DNA from: Acanthosepion pharaonis
Taxonomy: Eukaryota; Mollusca; Cephalopoda; Sepiida; Sepiidae
Length of the DNA: 64,000 nt
Direction of reading: 5' to 3'
Assembly: GCA_903632075.3 (NCBI GenBank)
Contig: CAHIKZ030000058.1
Location: 5,117,501 to 5,181,500 of the forward strand
Position numbers and translations under genes: made by a program. Under the pieces are notes generated by a model. That model searched no databases, had not been told where the DNA came from, and saw only the letters and a program-made list of their open reading frames with translations. Below are positions 22,601 to 32,770 of this stretch, one piece after another. The first letter of the stretch is position 1; the number at the start of each line of letters is the position of its first letter.

Positions 22601-23611
22601 TTTAAACAGTAAAACTTCAATAGTAAATCAGTGCTACATTTTTAGTTTTAAATCTAGCAGTAATGAAGTTATTTCGGAAAGATCTTATAGCGAAACTTTC
22701 TGTGACTTGCACAGAAAAAAAAAGCTTTTAAACAAATTTCTAAACAAATTGTAAAAGAAACTTTTATTCTCTATTGTTTCTTAGTCAATCCAGACGACAG
22801 TCATGTCTCAAAAATTCTTAGAGATTCTTCAAGAGACGACTGAGTCTTTTACATGAGAGAGTTTGACTTCCGGACAGTTTTTTTTTTATTTTGATTAAAA
22901 CGTGTCAGAAAGAAATGATCAACAGAAGCCGGATAAAGAAAAATTAACAATGCTTTTATAAATGACCGATAATAAAACGTCTTATTAAAGACATAACGAA
23001 ATAGGTGATAAAAAGGGAAAATTTTCAAGATAGGAAACCTCAGGAAAGCGATATCTGAGTATGAAAACTTACAATAATTAATTGTATTCCTAACACCTTC
23101 CAAACTTTAAGCAACTTCAGCCCAATTTGATCCATGTATTTCCCATGTCAAACAATCAAAATGTCCTTAAACTCCGACATTCAACAAAAAAGATTTCAAT
23201 ATTAAAGACATACAAATGTTTCTATTACCTACTTTCTAGAAAACTAGAGGCAGAACACAAAGGTTCATTATTATTTCTGACTGTATTTCTAGGCTGAAGA
23301 GTTATTTATACCATAGACTAGGAGTCGGCAACCTTTTGCTAACTATGTAGCGATTTAGGGTTTTAAAATCATTCAGTTTTCCAACAGCATATGTATTTTT
23401 ATACAAGTCAATGTCAATATAACTGTTCAACAATATATTTTATATAGTAATATATAGTATATATACTTTAGTATATATTAAAACAGCTAAATATCTTCTT
23501 TGCGTTGCAGTAGTTATTGTTTCGGACTTAGTGATGTCATTTGTGGGTGTGTGCCATTGGAAATTGCTTGGCGTGCCACGTGTGGCACGCGTGACGTAGG
23601 CTGCCGACCCG
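22601..23611. other. No gene seen
   Basis: AT-rich. Frames at 22569-22754 and 22849-23103 have no domain and ordinary AT-rich composition. A GC-richer stretch with tandem GTGGCACGC-like words lies at 23555-23615. Confidence 0.35.
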
Positions 23612-23705
23612 TGCTATATACATTCGAACTATTGTCTTCATCTGTATTTTTATTATCACAACGTCTCGGTCGCTGAATTCTCCGGCCTTCATCAAGTGCA
23701 TATCG
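23612..23705 (-). repeat. Penelope-type terminal repeat fragment (decayed copy)
   Basis: On the minus strand: TTGATGAAGGCCGGAGAATT, then GACCGAGACGTTGT, then GATGAAGACAATAGTTCGAA. It is the same family as 18868-18966 and 51060-51165, with both conserved boxes mutated. Confidence 0.55.
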
Positions 23706-23739
23706 ATCTAGGTAACCTATGAGAAATTATGAACTGAAA

Positions 23740-23955
23740 CCTTTATTCAATCTGCGGGGGTAAACTGTTCTCGTCCCACATCTCGTCTTGTCTCGTTCTT
23801 ATTTTTTTTATATACTGATCCGTTATTGCTCGTCCTGTTTCCACTCAGTCTAAGTACACACAGCCCGGCCCAGGGATTAGAACTCACAATTACTATATCA
23901 TTAAATTCATGGATCAGCACTTTAACCCGTGAGGCTGTTGTCCTGTACGACAATA
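23740..23955 (-). repeat. tRNA-derived SINE fragment
   Basis: On the minus strand a tRNA-like head can be read: CACGGGTTAAAGTGCTG as an A-box-like region and TGTGAGTTCTAATCCCTGG as a B-box-like region about 40 bases further. No acceptor stem closes, so it is a SINE head or tRNA pseudogene, not a tRNA gene. An A-rich stretch follows. Confidence 0.5.
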
Positions 23956-24059
23956 GTAATTTCTCTTTATAGGTAGATTCTGGATAAAAAAAAAATTGTC
24001 TAGCACAACCCAGACAGCAGACCTAGCAAATTATTTAGGATAATTTTTCCACTTCATTT

Positions 24060-24515
24060 CAGCGGAAAACGTTGAAATCAGAATCTATGACAGTCATTTC
24101 TGGTCTAACTGCAAATTGTTCCTTCTTTTGCTCAACCGATTCTTCTACCCAAAGTTTAACGATCAGAAGCTGATAATCACTGAGTTCCCCGTACTTTCTG
24201 CCTTGTGCCACCTCTAAGCTACGCTTAGAAAAACACCATAACAATTGATTATAGATCCTGTCATTTCTTTATCATCAAAACCTTTCTCAGAATTTTGACT
24301 CTCCGAGGGAGTTGTGTTTCCTGAAGCATCGCTGTTCGAATCACATTCAAATTTTACTCAGCCCCTTTTGGATTTTGGTTTTTTCAATGGCACCCACAGC
24401 AACACGACTTCAAATTTCTTAAACACCTTTAAGCGTGCTATCTCATGTTTCAACCTTTCGCCTATCTCCGCTTCTGTCTCAGCTACCATTAAATCCAAAC
24501 TTCTTCTGTGAGCCA
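24060..24515 (-). other. Coding-like region of unknown family
   Basis: Minus-strand frames stay largely open with acidic and basic residues, for example ETEAEIGERLKHEIARLKVF and SDASGNTTPSESQNSEKGF, interrupted by stops. The composition suggests a decayed retroelement ORF1 or RT-proximal region. It sits next to an RTE-like fragment of the same orientation, but no motif proves a link. Confidence 0.2.
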
Positions 24516-25085
24516 TGTTCCTTCAGGATATATGCGATCATGACTCTCTACTATTTTCAGTCTTTTGTTGTCCTTAGCAAAGTTTATCTTGTTGCTATCA
24601 CTCTTAATCCCCGGTCTGCTAACAATTTACACACGCGCGTTAGGTAGGTGATGCAATGCATTCCTCTGTCTCTCTTGTCTTCAATATGTCTAGTGAGTTA
24701 CAAATTCTCCAAACCGCCTTTCCTCATTATGCGTCTTAGTAATTTCAACTGTCTCTTTCTGATGCTATGTATAAATGTCATTTTTGCTTCAATTTTCTCC
24801 GAAAACCCCGTTGTTGCTCACTTATTTAGTTATGGTACTCTCAGCATCCTTCTGTATAACCAGATTTCCCTTGCCTCAAGTCTCTCCTTCATCTCAGATA
24901 TAATTGTCCAACATTCACTGCCGTATAGGAGGACCAATATTACATAACAGTTTAGTACTCTTTTCTTTGTTTCTAATGAAATTTTCCTGTTTCTTAATAC
25001 TTAGCTTAGCTTTTGGAAGGCCTCCTTCGCTATCTTAATACGCCTTCGGATTTTGGTGTCACATTTTTCGTCCTCTGTTAAAACA
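24516..25085 (-). pseudogene. RTE-like LINE, C-terminal fragment (copy 3)
   Basis: The minus strand, across frames, gives the SECW-like region, the ISLETKKRV-like region, KQLKLLRRIMRKGGLENL, and the 3' words ending in the conserved ATGATCGCATA-like stretch near 24530. It is the same module as at 42.4 and 56.4 kb. Confidence 0.7.
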
Positions 25086-25104
25086 ACTCTTAGCTATTTA
25101 ATAT

Positions 25105-25206
25105 TTTACTTGTTTAAGAGAAAGAGACAGTTGAAATTTCTAGGGCAAATAATGAGGAAAAAGAGCTTAAAAATTTGATACTCGCAGGGCATATTGAAGG
25201 CAGGAG
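25105..25206 (+). pseudogene. RTE-like LINE, short C-terminal fragment in opposite orientation
   Basis: RKRQLKFLGQIMRKKSLK is readable on the plus strand, directly after copy 3 on the minus strand. The two make an inverted pair. Confidence 0.65.
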
Positions 25207-25430
25207 GTTCATTGGTTGATTTTGTTTAACGGCATATCAACCTCTGTGGGATATTTAACGCCGCAACCTAAATATTTTTAACACAATTTTCTAGCTTTTA
25301 AATATTTAACTAACTTAATATTTTTAATGCAATTGTACGCTTTCAACTACAGATATTTTGTGCATCATTTTAGACCAACAGGGTAACCGTATGTTTTATA
25401 AATATATAAATATGTACATGATCTGTTGTA

Positions 25431-25561
25431 TTGATTTTCCAAGCATAGCTTAGATGTTGCACAAGGCCGGAAAGTAAGGGGCACGCAGTGAGAATCGAAC
25501 TCACTACTCAGTCGTAATTGTTCTAGCGAGACAAGAAGCATTACAACACCTCGAGGTGCCC
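25431..25561 (-). mobile_element. tRNA-Ser-like SINE or retropseudogene with 15-bp target duplication
   Basis: The insert is bounded by perfect copies of ACATGATCTGTTGTA (25416-25430 and 25562-25576). Its minus-strand head, 25478-25561, folds like a tRNA: acceptor ends GGGCAC and GTGCCC pair, a T-arm GTGAG-TTCGATT-CTCAC is perfect, and a TTGT/ACAA anticodon stem carries loop TCGCTAG (GCT). A longer variable region fits serine tRNA. A 47-base unrelated 3' part follows. It inserted into the 3'UTR of the Jockey-like LINE. Confidence 0.8.
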
Positions 25562-26854
25562 ACATGATCTGTTGTAGGTGTTATATGTGTTGGTATAGAT
25601 AAGGCAGAACATTTGACGGTTTCAGTATTTCAAACAGTTTTCTTATGTTACTTTCTTTGTAGTATTTATGTCTGACAGGTAGTAAGTGATTAAATTTAGT
25701 TAAAATGTATTTCACGTTGAGTGCTGCTTGACATGTTGTACATGTTGATTGGTCTTCATGCTTCAGCAAGTATGACTGGGTAAGGTATGTGACTTATATC
25801 CAGCCGAACCAACATTGCTTCAGCCTTTCTTCCATTTATAAACACCTGCCTTCATTTGCCCAGGACAGGTATTTTATTGTACGGAGCTTGCTATTTGCGT
25901 TGTCAGTCTAACGCTTCTGCCACTTGTGTTTAATGAAACTGTCTATATCACTTTTCAGGTCCGCATAAGGGATCCTAAAACAATTATGGTGGATTTCATT
26001 CTGGGCAGATTTTGCGGCCGAGTGTGCCTGGCCATACACTTAAATTCCTATGTGGGCTGGGAACCAGCATAATATTATTTCTTTAAATTTTGGATAGTGA
26101 ATACATCCTGCGTAGTAATTTCTCCAGCAGTGGTTTGTTAAATTTTTTAGTGCTGTTGTAACTGCTAATTTTTCGAGTGCAAGGTCTATTTCACCAATCT
26201 CTGGATTTAAAAAAAAATTGGGTAGATGTGGGGAGGAGGTGTTTATTTTTTTATTTTTCTTGTTACAACACTGCTTCGCATCCTGCTTCATTTTTGTGTT
26301 TAGGTCCGTCTGTGAAGTGCTTGGGATAATTGTTTTAGATTTTTTCCAATCCCTCTCGGAATATACACCCTTGTGCAGATTAATTGAAACAAAATGAATA
26401 ATTGCGTTATTATTTAATTTGTTTTTGTATTTTCCCAATGAAACATGACCCAGTGCATATGTTAGTACTTCGTATGTACATTCCACGAAGTCTTTCCTTG
26501 ATTCTCGATTTTTATTTAACTCAGTAGTTTCCGAGCCAATCGATAGTACTTTGATTTGCTTATTGGTAAGGCGTGCAAGATTACAATTTTCGTACTTTTC
26601 CTTGGAGTAACGTCCATAGCAGACAATATTGCTAGGACAACTAATCGACAGTTAAGACAATAGTGTGTGGGCGTGATAAAAATCTGATGCAATCACGGAT
26701 GACGCAATATTTTTCAACGTCAAACAAATTTCATCATACATCACGAAAATAGATTCGAATCGCACAGAGTAAATCCAATGCGGACCTGAAAAGTTATATT
26801 CGAAAGAAAGTTCTTAATGAATTAAGATAACCTATCTTTTCGTTTGAGGTTATG

Positions 26855-26978
26855 TACAGTGTGGTCCGAAAGTCGTGTCACCCTTACAGATTATAATTTT
26901 CTATTTCAAATTGCTGACACAAGCACCTACAGTTTGGAAGGGAGGTAGTGTGTGACAAGACTTTCGGACCACCCTGTA
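26855..26978. mobile_element. 124-bp mariner-like MITE
   Basis: The ends TACAGTGTGGTCCGAAAGTC and the reverse complement of the right end (TACAGGGTGGTCCGAAAGTC) differ at only two positions over at least 27 bases. The core is about 65 bp. It is inserted in the Jockey-like LINE between the RT and RNase H parts. Confidence 0.9.
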
Positions 26979-27807
26979 GCTCTCGCAGTCCTATATTCCC
27001 AGTTAGCTTTGTAAGCCTTTTCTAAGTCAAAGAATAGAGTAGCCACGTTTTTTTTTTTCATATAAATGCTTCCCTTACAAAGTTTTCCAAATGAACCAGG
27101 CGATCCACTGTACTCCTGTTTTGGCGGAAGTCACTCATTAATTTGTTGAACCGAACTAAACGATTATTCAACATTCTCTCCAAGGTTTTACATAAACAGT
27201 TTATGAAAGATATCAGTCTACAATTTCCAGGCTCTGAATTGTCATTTCTCAGTTTAGTAATCGGTAAAACAGGTGTCTGATGTCCTTGTTCAAGGAATTT
27301 GTCCTATGTCCAGATATCATTATATATTTTAATAATCATCTTTTGGGAGTTTTTTTTTTTTTTTAAGAAATCATATTGGATCGCCTCTGATCCTATGGCT
27401 GTATTATGTGAACTTTTAATAGATTCTTCTAGTTCTGACTAAGAGAATGGTTTGTTGTAATCTTCCAGATTCATTGATTGGAAGTTTAATTTTCATTTTT
27501 CTGCATTTTGTTTTATAGTTTGACATTATTGTTAACAGTTTCCTTTTTTGAAGAATTTTTTAAATATTTCGGCCATTATCTTTGTTATAAACTTTTTGCC
27601 TGTGATTTTGATATTATTTATTGAGAGATATTTTACCGGCATACGTTAATGTCTTCCAGCTATTTCTCTCATCATTTCCCAAACTGTATTTATTTATTTT
27701 TTTTTTTTTTTTGTAGCTGAATTTAGTCTGCAGAATTATTTTTGCAAACAGATTTTTCGGTTTCTTTTTTTTTTGTTTTACAGATCTTTGCTCTATTGAG
27801 TTTATTA

Positions 27808-28490
27808 TTGACTAGCAGTAGAGCCCGGCGTTGCCCGGGGATGTAACAGTAAGAGATAGATCAAGTATCGACCATCATAAAGACTGAAAAATAAAATTGA
27901 CAAACATTATTGTTTAAGGTTGACGGACACGCATGTCTTAATTATTTTTTGTTTGTTTTTGTTTTTTTGGGGGGGAGGGGGTACGAATTGGTCAAACCCA
28001 AACTCAAACAAAAACATTGTTTTCAATCGTTATGAGTTTACCGATTAAATAGAATTTTATTATAAACAATTGTCTTGTAAATGGAATTTTTAAAGCATTC
28101 TGAATGTAAAAATAAAGAAAAAAGTGTGCAAGACAATAAGAAACACTATCTGCCAAAAAAAAGTGAAGTTTTGTAGGAAATCCGATCCCATATATAAACG
28201 AACACACACACACACACACACAAGCAAACAACCTGGGTTTTAAGTATAACTCGATATGAGTTGTCCCCCTTTCATTCTCGTGATGCCTCTTAATCGTGTT
28301 TTCAAATTGATTTCGTGCAAAAACAATTGTGTTTTTCCAATTTTTGGCGCTGTCAGAACCACCGCAAGTTAATTTTATGTAGTCCTGTGAAGTTTTGTTG
28401 AAATCGGTTGAAAAATATAGGAAATCCGATCCAATATATAAACGTACAGACACACACACACACAACCTGGGTTTTATAATAAGTATGATG
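27808..28490 (+). mobile_element. Insertion with CCCGGCGTTGCCCGGG head and duplicated (CA)n-CCTGGGTTTTA 3' end
   Basis: The head GAGCCCGGCGTTGCCCGGGG (27830) and the terminal GTTTTATAATAAGTATGATGA are typical of abundant invertebrate repeats of uncertain class. The 3' module (AGGAAATCCGATCC, ATATATAAACG, (CA)n, ACCTGGGTTTTA) occurs twice, at 28170-28243 and 28420-28475, so one copy or part of it is duplicated. TGAGTTT flanks both sides (about 27798 and 28488), a possible 7-bp target duplication. Confidence 0.6.
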
Positions 28491-29520
28491 AGTTTCTCGG
28501 TCGTTGTCTGTTTGTTAAATTTTCAAAGTGCTGCCTTACAGAGTCTTATTACCTCTTTACATCCATGATCGGACCAGGATCTCTTTCTTCTGCTTGGTGT
28601 TGATTTTTGAGGAATTCATTCCTTTACTGTGTCTATTAAGGTTTTCGTGAAACTTTCCGTCGTTACCATATTATTTTACTTTAATTTGCTTCAACATAAA
28701 TTCTAGAATTTCCCCCCACGTCGGCTTTACCCAGCCTCTGCCTACCCGGGTGCTTATCGATCACCTTACTGTCCCTCAGGATGATGAGAAAATTATCGCT
28801 ACTGCATGTGTCATCGTAAACACTCCAGTTAAAGTTTAGTTAAATTACTGGATCACACATGGTTAGGTCAACTGCTGACAGGCTTCCAATTGCTGGATCG
28901 ATGGGTGTCGCTGTTCCCTGGTTGAACAATCATAGGACATTATCCATAATGAATTATTCCATAATTTTCTCTTTTTGTTTGCCTCCTTGGATCCCCAGAT
29001 GGTATTGTAGCTATTAAAATCCTCTAGGAGAATGAAGGGTCTGGGTAATTGTTTTATAAGATCTTCTGATAGTCTTGTTGTATCTGTTCATACAGTCGGA
29101 TATACAGAGAGTTTATACTGACTGTTCTGTGCAAAGTAGCTTTCACAGAAATTTTGTTTTCTTGTTTAATTTTGTTCTGAGGTACATCGTTTTTTATTAT
29201 TAAGACGGTTACACCTGCAGAGTGCCTGAGTCCAGAGCTGTGAATATGGCTCTGTGACTGTACTCTTCATAATTTTTAAATTTAACACCATGTTTCTTGA
29301 ATATAAATAAGCACAGGACCAATGTTGTCATTAGTATAAGTAATTCATTATAATTTGGCTTTAGTCTTCGACAGTTCTATTGTAGCATTTTATACTTTAT
29401 ACTTTTTAATATTTGGGTTCCGTTTGGAAATTTTTGGTAACGTATCAGTCGTCCTCTTTAGTACCTCGAATTTATTTTCTGTAGGTGTCAGAAGTATTTT
29501 TTTTTTGTTGGTTGGTCATA

Positions 29521-29890
29521 TACAGGGTGTCCATAAGATTCGTGTGCACTTTACAAAATTTATAACTTTATATGTATTTGCGATGGAAATAATTTGTAAA
29601 AAGGATTAGAACGAAGTAAATCTATATTTTTTAAGGTTTTATTGAAATTTTATTTAAGTTTTAACATATCCTCCATCATTAGCAATACAAAGGGTAATAC
29701 GATTTTGAAGTTGACAGAAAACATTTGCCAACTGATTTACAGTAATGCCTGAAATCACATTAGTTATTTCAGCTATACTTAAAATTATGTACATTAAACT
29801 TTATAACATTTTTACAGATTATTTCTATCGCAAATACAAATAAAGTTATAAATGTTTTAAAGTGCACACAAACTATATGGACGCCCTGTA
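29521..29890. mobile_element. Internally deleted mariner with about 85-bp inverted repeats
   Basis: TACAGGGTGTCCATAAGATT at the left and TACAGGGCGTCCATATAGTT (reverse complement, right) begin inverted repeats that run to AATAATTTGTAAAA. The core keeps a trace of a transposase C-terminus on the minus strand (NVFCQLQNRITLCIANDGGY). It is inserted in ORF1/EN of the Jockey-like LINE. Confidence 0.9.
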
Positions 29891-30870
29891 TTTTTTGTTG
29901 GGGACACTTTCCAGTTAGGTCTGTTTTGAGATTTGGTGGATGATTGGTATTTCTTTGTGATTTTAGTCTACCAATGTTTACTTCAGGTGGAGATTTTGTG
30001 TCTTGTACAAACGGAACGTAAGCCGGAGCATGTAGGTTTGAAATGCTCTCTTGCAATTTTACTATTTCTGTTTGGCAGCTTCAGCTGTGCATATTTTCTT
30101 AGCAGTTCTTGAAACTTTGACCCGCCATTTTGCCATTAGCACCAACAGCTCGATGAGCGTTCTGTATCTGTTTTGTTATTAAAATTATTGCAGCCAACTG
30201 GATTCGTCTTCTGAAGCACATTGGCATAGATATGGCCTTTCAAATAGGAATAAGCCATTTTCCTTGTTTCCGGGAAAGATACATCTCTTCTATGTCGATC
30301 CCCCAAGATTTCTTTCTCTCTTGTAGAAAGATTTCACAATGGCCGGATAGTTTTCCTGACAATTAGTGTCTTTAATATCATGACTACACTCTTCCTCAAC
30401 ATGTTCTGGGTCTTTTGTTTACAACGTTATATTTGGTTTTAAGCAAAAGCTCATGAGGAACCCTAATTCTATCTTTGCTATGTTTCCTTATTCGCATAAT
30501 ATACGATTCGTAGACAAGTGAATATTTGTCAAATATTTGGAGGTTTGACATGGATCCAATTAAATAGTCTCTTCCAAAAGTTCTTCATTCAGAGTGGGTC
30601 TTTTTCCAAATATAGTTTGCCATATAATTATTTGTAATAGTCGCTGTTTAAATCTTTTAACAACAGCTGATATGAACGAGTGTTCACTTTAACGGCAAAC
30701 ACTGGACAAATGTTTTTTAAATACCTCTGTAGCAGAAGAAGCTATTTTGAATTCATGCCGTAACATTATAAGTGGGTTTAGAATTTTTTTCTTTACTGCT
30801 AACATCTACCTGGCAGTCTTCACCATTGTCTGAATTAAAACATAAAATATTTCTGGCGGTAGTGAAAAAC

Positions 30871-31264
30871 AATTCAATGGCTGATGATTGAATTTGGCGA
30901 TTTGCAATTTTCTTTTCCTTTTCTTTTGTATTCTACTTTTATTTTAGTTATTTTCCCCAAAATTTGTTTTCACAAGTTTGGACAGACTATATTGCATGAA
31001 ACAAAAAGGATGGTCGGCGGCTGGAAATGAAAGTAAATCTTATAAAGTTAATTATACGTATAATATTTAAACTTGGAAGAAAATCGTCATTTTCTATATC
31101 TCTAAGAATATTTCGATTTGGAAAACGAAATATTTTCTGTTAAATCAAAATCTATAATTAAATATATTATTCGAAATTCAAATTGATATACATATATATT
31201 TGAATTGAATATTTCGTTTATTTATCAATCCTTTGCATATTAATTAAACCAGAAAATATTTCTA
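30871..31264. other. No gene seen
   Basis: AT-rich spacer upstream of the Jockey-like LINE. It could include its 5'UTR, but no landmark is visible. Confidence 0.35.
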
Positions 31265-31558
31265 GATTGTAAGATTTGTTAAGGATAATAATAGTTTAGT
31301 GATACAAGTCTTACTAATTAACCCATAATTGGGGGAATGTGGTAGATTGATACATTTCTCAAGAGTATTTACGTTTAAGCGAATGTAGCGAACCTAACAG
31401 GAACTGGAACTCGACTCTGCGATTAACAATTCCGAACCATTATCCATTACACTACCCACACATCCAACCTACTATTCCCATCCATCTAGATAATGACCAG
31501 GCTCGACGTTGTTTAACTTCGGAAATCGTACGAGGACTGGTGTTTTAACGTGAAGTGG
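31265..31558 (-). mobile_element. 5S rRNA/tRNA heterodimeric SINE (copy 1)
   Basis: The minus-strand head matches 5S rRNA: CACGTTAAAACACCAG, then CGTACGATTTCCGAAGTTAA, then TCTAGATGGATGGGAAT. Next comes a tRNA-like unit with GTGTAATGGATAATGG (A-box-like) and GAGTTCCAG (B-box-like), then GGTTCGCTACATTCGCTT and the body ending CCCCCAATTATGGGTTAATT. No shared LINE tail is visible; the 3' end appears trimmed. Confidence 0.85.
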
Positions 31559-31611
31559 GTGCGTCATAAATTTAAAATATACGAAGTGACGACATGTTCA
31601 CATACCCACAG

Positions 31612-31613
<2 letters not shown>

Positions 31614-31679
<66 letters not shown>
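31614..31679. repeat. (TA)n microsatellite
   Basis: About 32 TA units. Confidence 0.95.
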
Positions 31680-31682
<3 letters not shown>

Positions 31683-31794
31683 CACAATATAAAGCCGAAG
31701 AAGCACTCAAAGTAGAAGTTTACTTGATGTGGCTTGATTTCTGTATGTAAGAATTGCAGATTATGAGGATATATAGGACATATAACGTTCGAAA

Positions 31795-31985
31795 GAAATT
31801 TTGAAGTTTCAGATTGCTGTGATCGGGGAATCATCCTCTCGGGAGCTTGGTCTACAAATAAGTGAAGCTGATCAAAGGAACTTCATCCTTTCCGATGGAA
31901 TATGGAGAGACTGCGTACGTCTCATCCCTGTGGATGCGACCTGGTGGGTCTTAGTTGTAAATAGTTCACCTGGTTGAATTAGGAC
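31795..31985 (+). repeat. Interspersed repeat related to 42.1 and 44.7 kb
   Basis: The order GGGGAATCATCCTC, then GTCTACAAATAA, then AACTTCATCC, then CGATGGAAT parallels GGGGAAGCATCCTC, TCCACAAATAA, AACTTCCTCG, CAATGGAAC at 42114-42195. The similarity is moderate and the family is unnamed. Confidence 0.45.
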
Positions 31986-32542
31986 ATGCAGCTGGTTATG
32001 ACATTGCATCTGTAGGAAACAGTTTGAAGGGTGGAAAATAATACATCACCCTCAGGAACAATCAAAGCTGGCAAGTCAGGACTATGCAGCTCCTGTCCAT
32101 ATAGGACAGGAGGAGTCAGGTACATCATTGAGGGCTACTGGGAACCGAATAATTCTTCAACAGTCTTTAGTTATAGATCATATATATGAGTTCCACTTCG
32201 TGTCTGGGTTTGAAACAAAGATCCTCCTTAGGGAAAATACTAATCTCATTAAAAACGTAATAAAGGTCTGATAAAACATTGAGCACCGGAATCAAAAATT
32301 CAACGTTAACGTGCGCTTGACTGAATTGTATTTCAGTTGAATGATTAATAGCTTACACACAAAAACACAGGTCAGCTATGCTGAAAATGTGCAGCGAGTT
32401 ACACCCCTGAAGGTTAACATCAGTCATGCGGATCGAAGGTAGAAAGGAGACTCTCACATGATTAATAGAAAGCAGCCTTGTTTTGAAGACGTTACAATTA
32501 ACAAACCATCCTTTGCCCCAGTTAACAACAATCTGAAGGTTG

Positions 32543-32548
<6 letters not shown>
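31986..32548. other. No gene seen
   Basis: Mixed composition without frames or recognised repeats. Confidence 0.35.

Positions 32549-32630
<82 letters not shown>
32549..32630. repeat. (CA)n-(TA)n microsatellite
   Basis: About 16 CA then 25 TA units. It abuts the interspersed repeat that follows. Confidence 0.95.
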
Positions 32631-32633
<3 letters not shown>

Positions 32634-32770
32634 ACGGCAAAATTGTACAAATCGAGTAACAGCAAAATTGTCCAATAATCGTTAGGTTAAGCTCTCAGAA
32701 ATCTTGTAAATTAGAAATGATTAAAGATATCTTACTGGAATTCTCCGAGGTTTTTATAACGTTACTGGAA
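32631..32770 (+). repeat. Interspersed repeat with a 24-bp doublet end (copy at 32.6 kb)
   Basis: TGTAACGGCAAAATTGTACA and GTAACAGCAAAATTGTCCAA begin the copy 24 bases apart. The rest matches 15240-15415 in reverse complement, including TTCTCCGAGGTTTTTATAAC. Confidence 0.8.

Larger units (their letters stand above)
25215..30870 (-). pseudogene. Jockey-like LINE, near full length, with nested insertions
   Basis: Reading the minus strand from 30870: a gag-like ORF1 region with HVEEECSHDIKD and YPAIVKSFYKREKEIL (30250-30440); an endonuclease domain with KIMEYFIMDNVL, then PIDPAIGSLSAVDLTMCDPV, then NFNWSVYDDTCSSDNF (28700-29350); RT with QINE.LPPKQ and VATLFFDLEKAYKANWEY (27000-27200); an RNase H end with EIILCWFPAHIGI (26040); and a C-terminal knuckle CTTCQAALNVKYIL followed by HKYYKESNIRKLFEILKP to a stop near 25581. 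The 3'UTR continues to 25215 and ends with the shared tail GAGGTTGATATGCCG. Many stops and frameshifts are present. ORF1-EN-RT-RNase H order fits the Jockey/I superfamily. Four younger elements interrupt it (25431-25561, 26855-26978, 27808-28490, 29521-29890). Confidence 0.85.

Noticed and set aside
25478..25561. Functional tRNA-Ser (GCT) gene
   Set aside because: The anticodon stem has a mismatch, the D-arm is poor, and the copy is a retroposed insertion with a target duplication.
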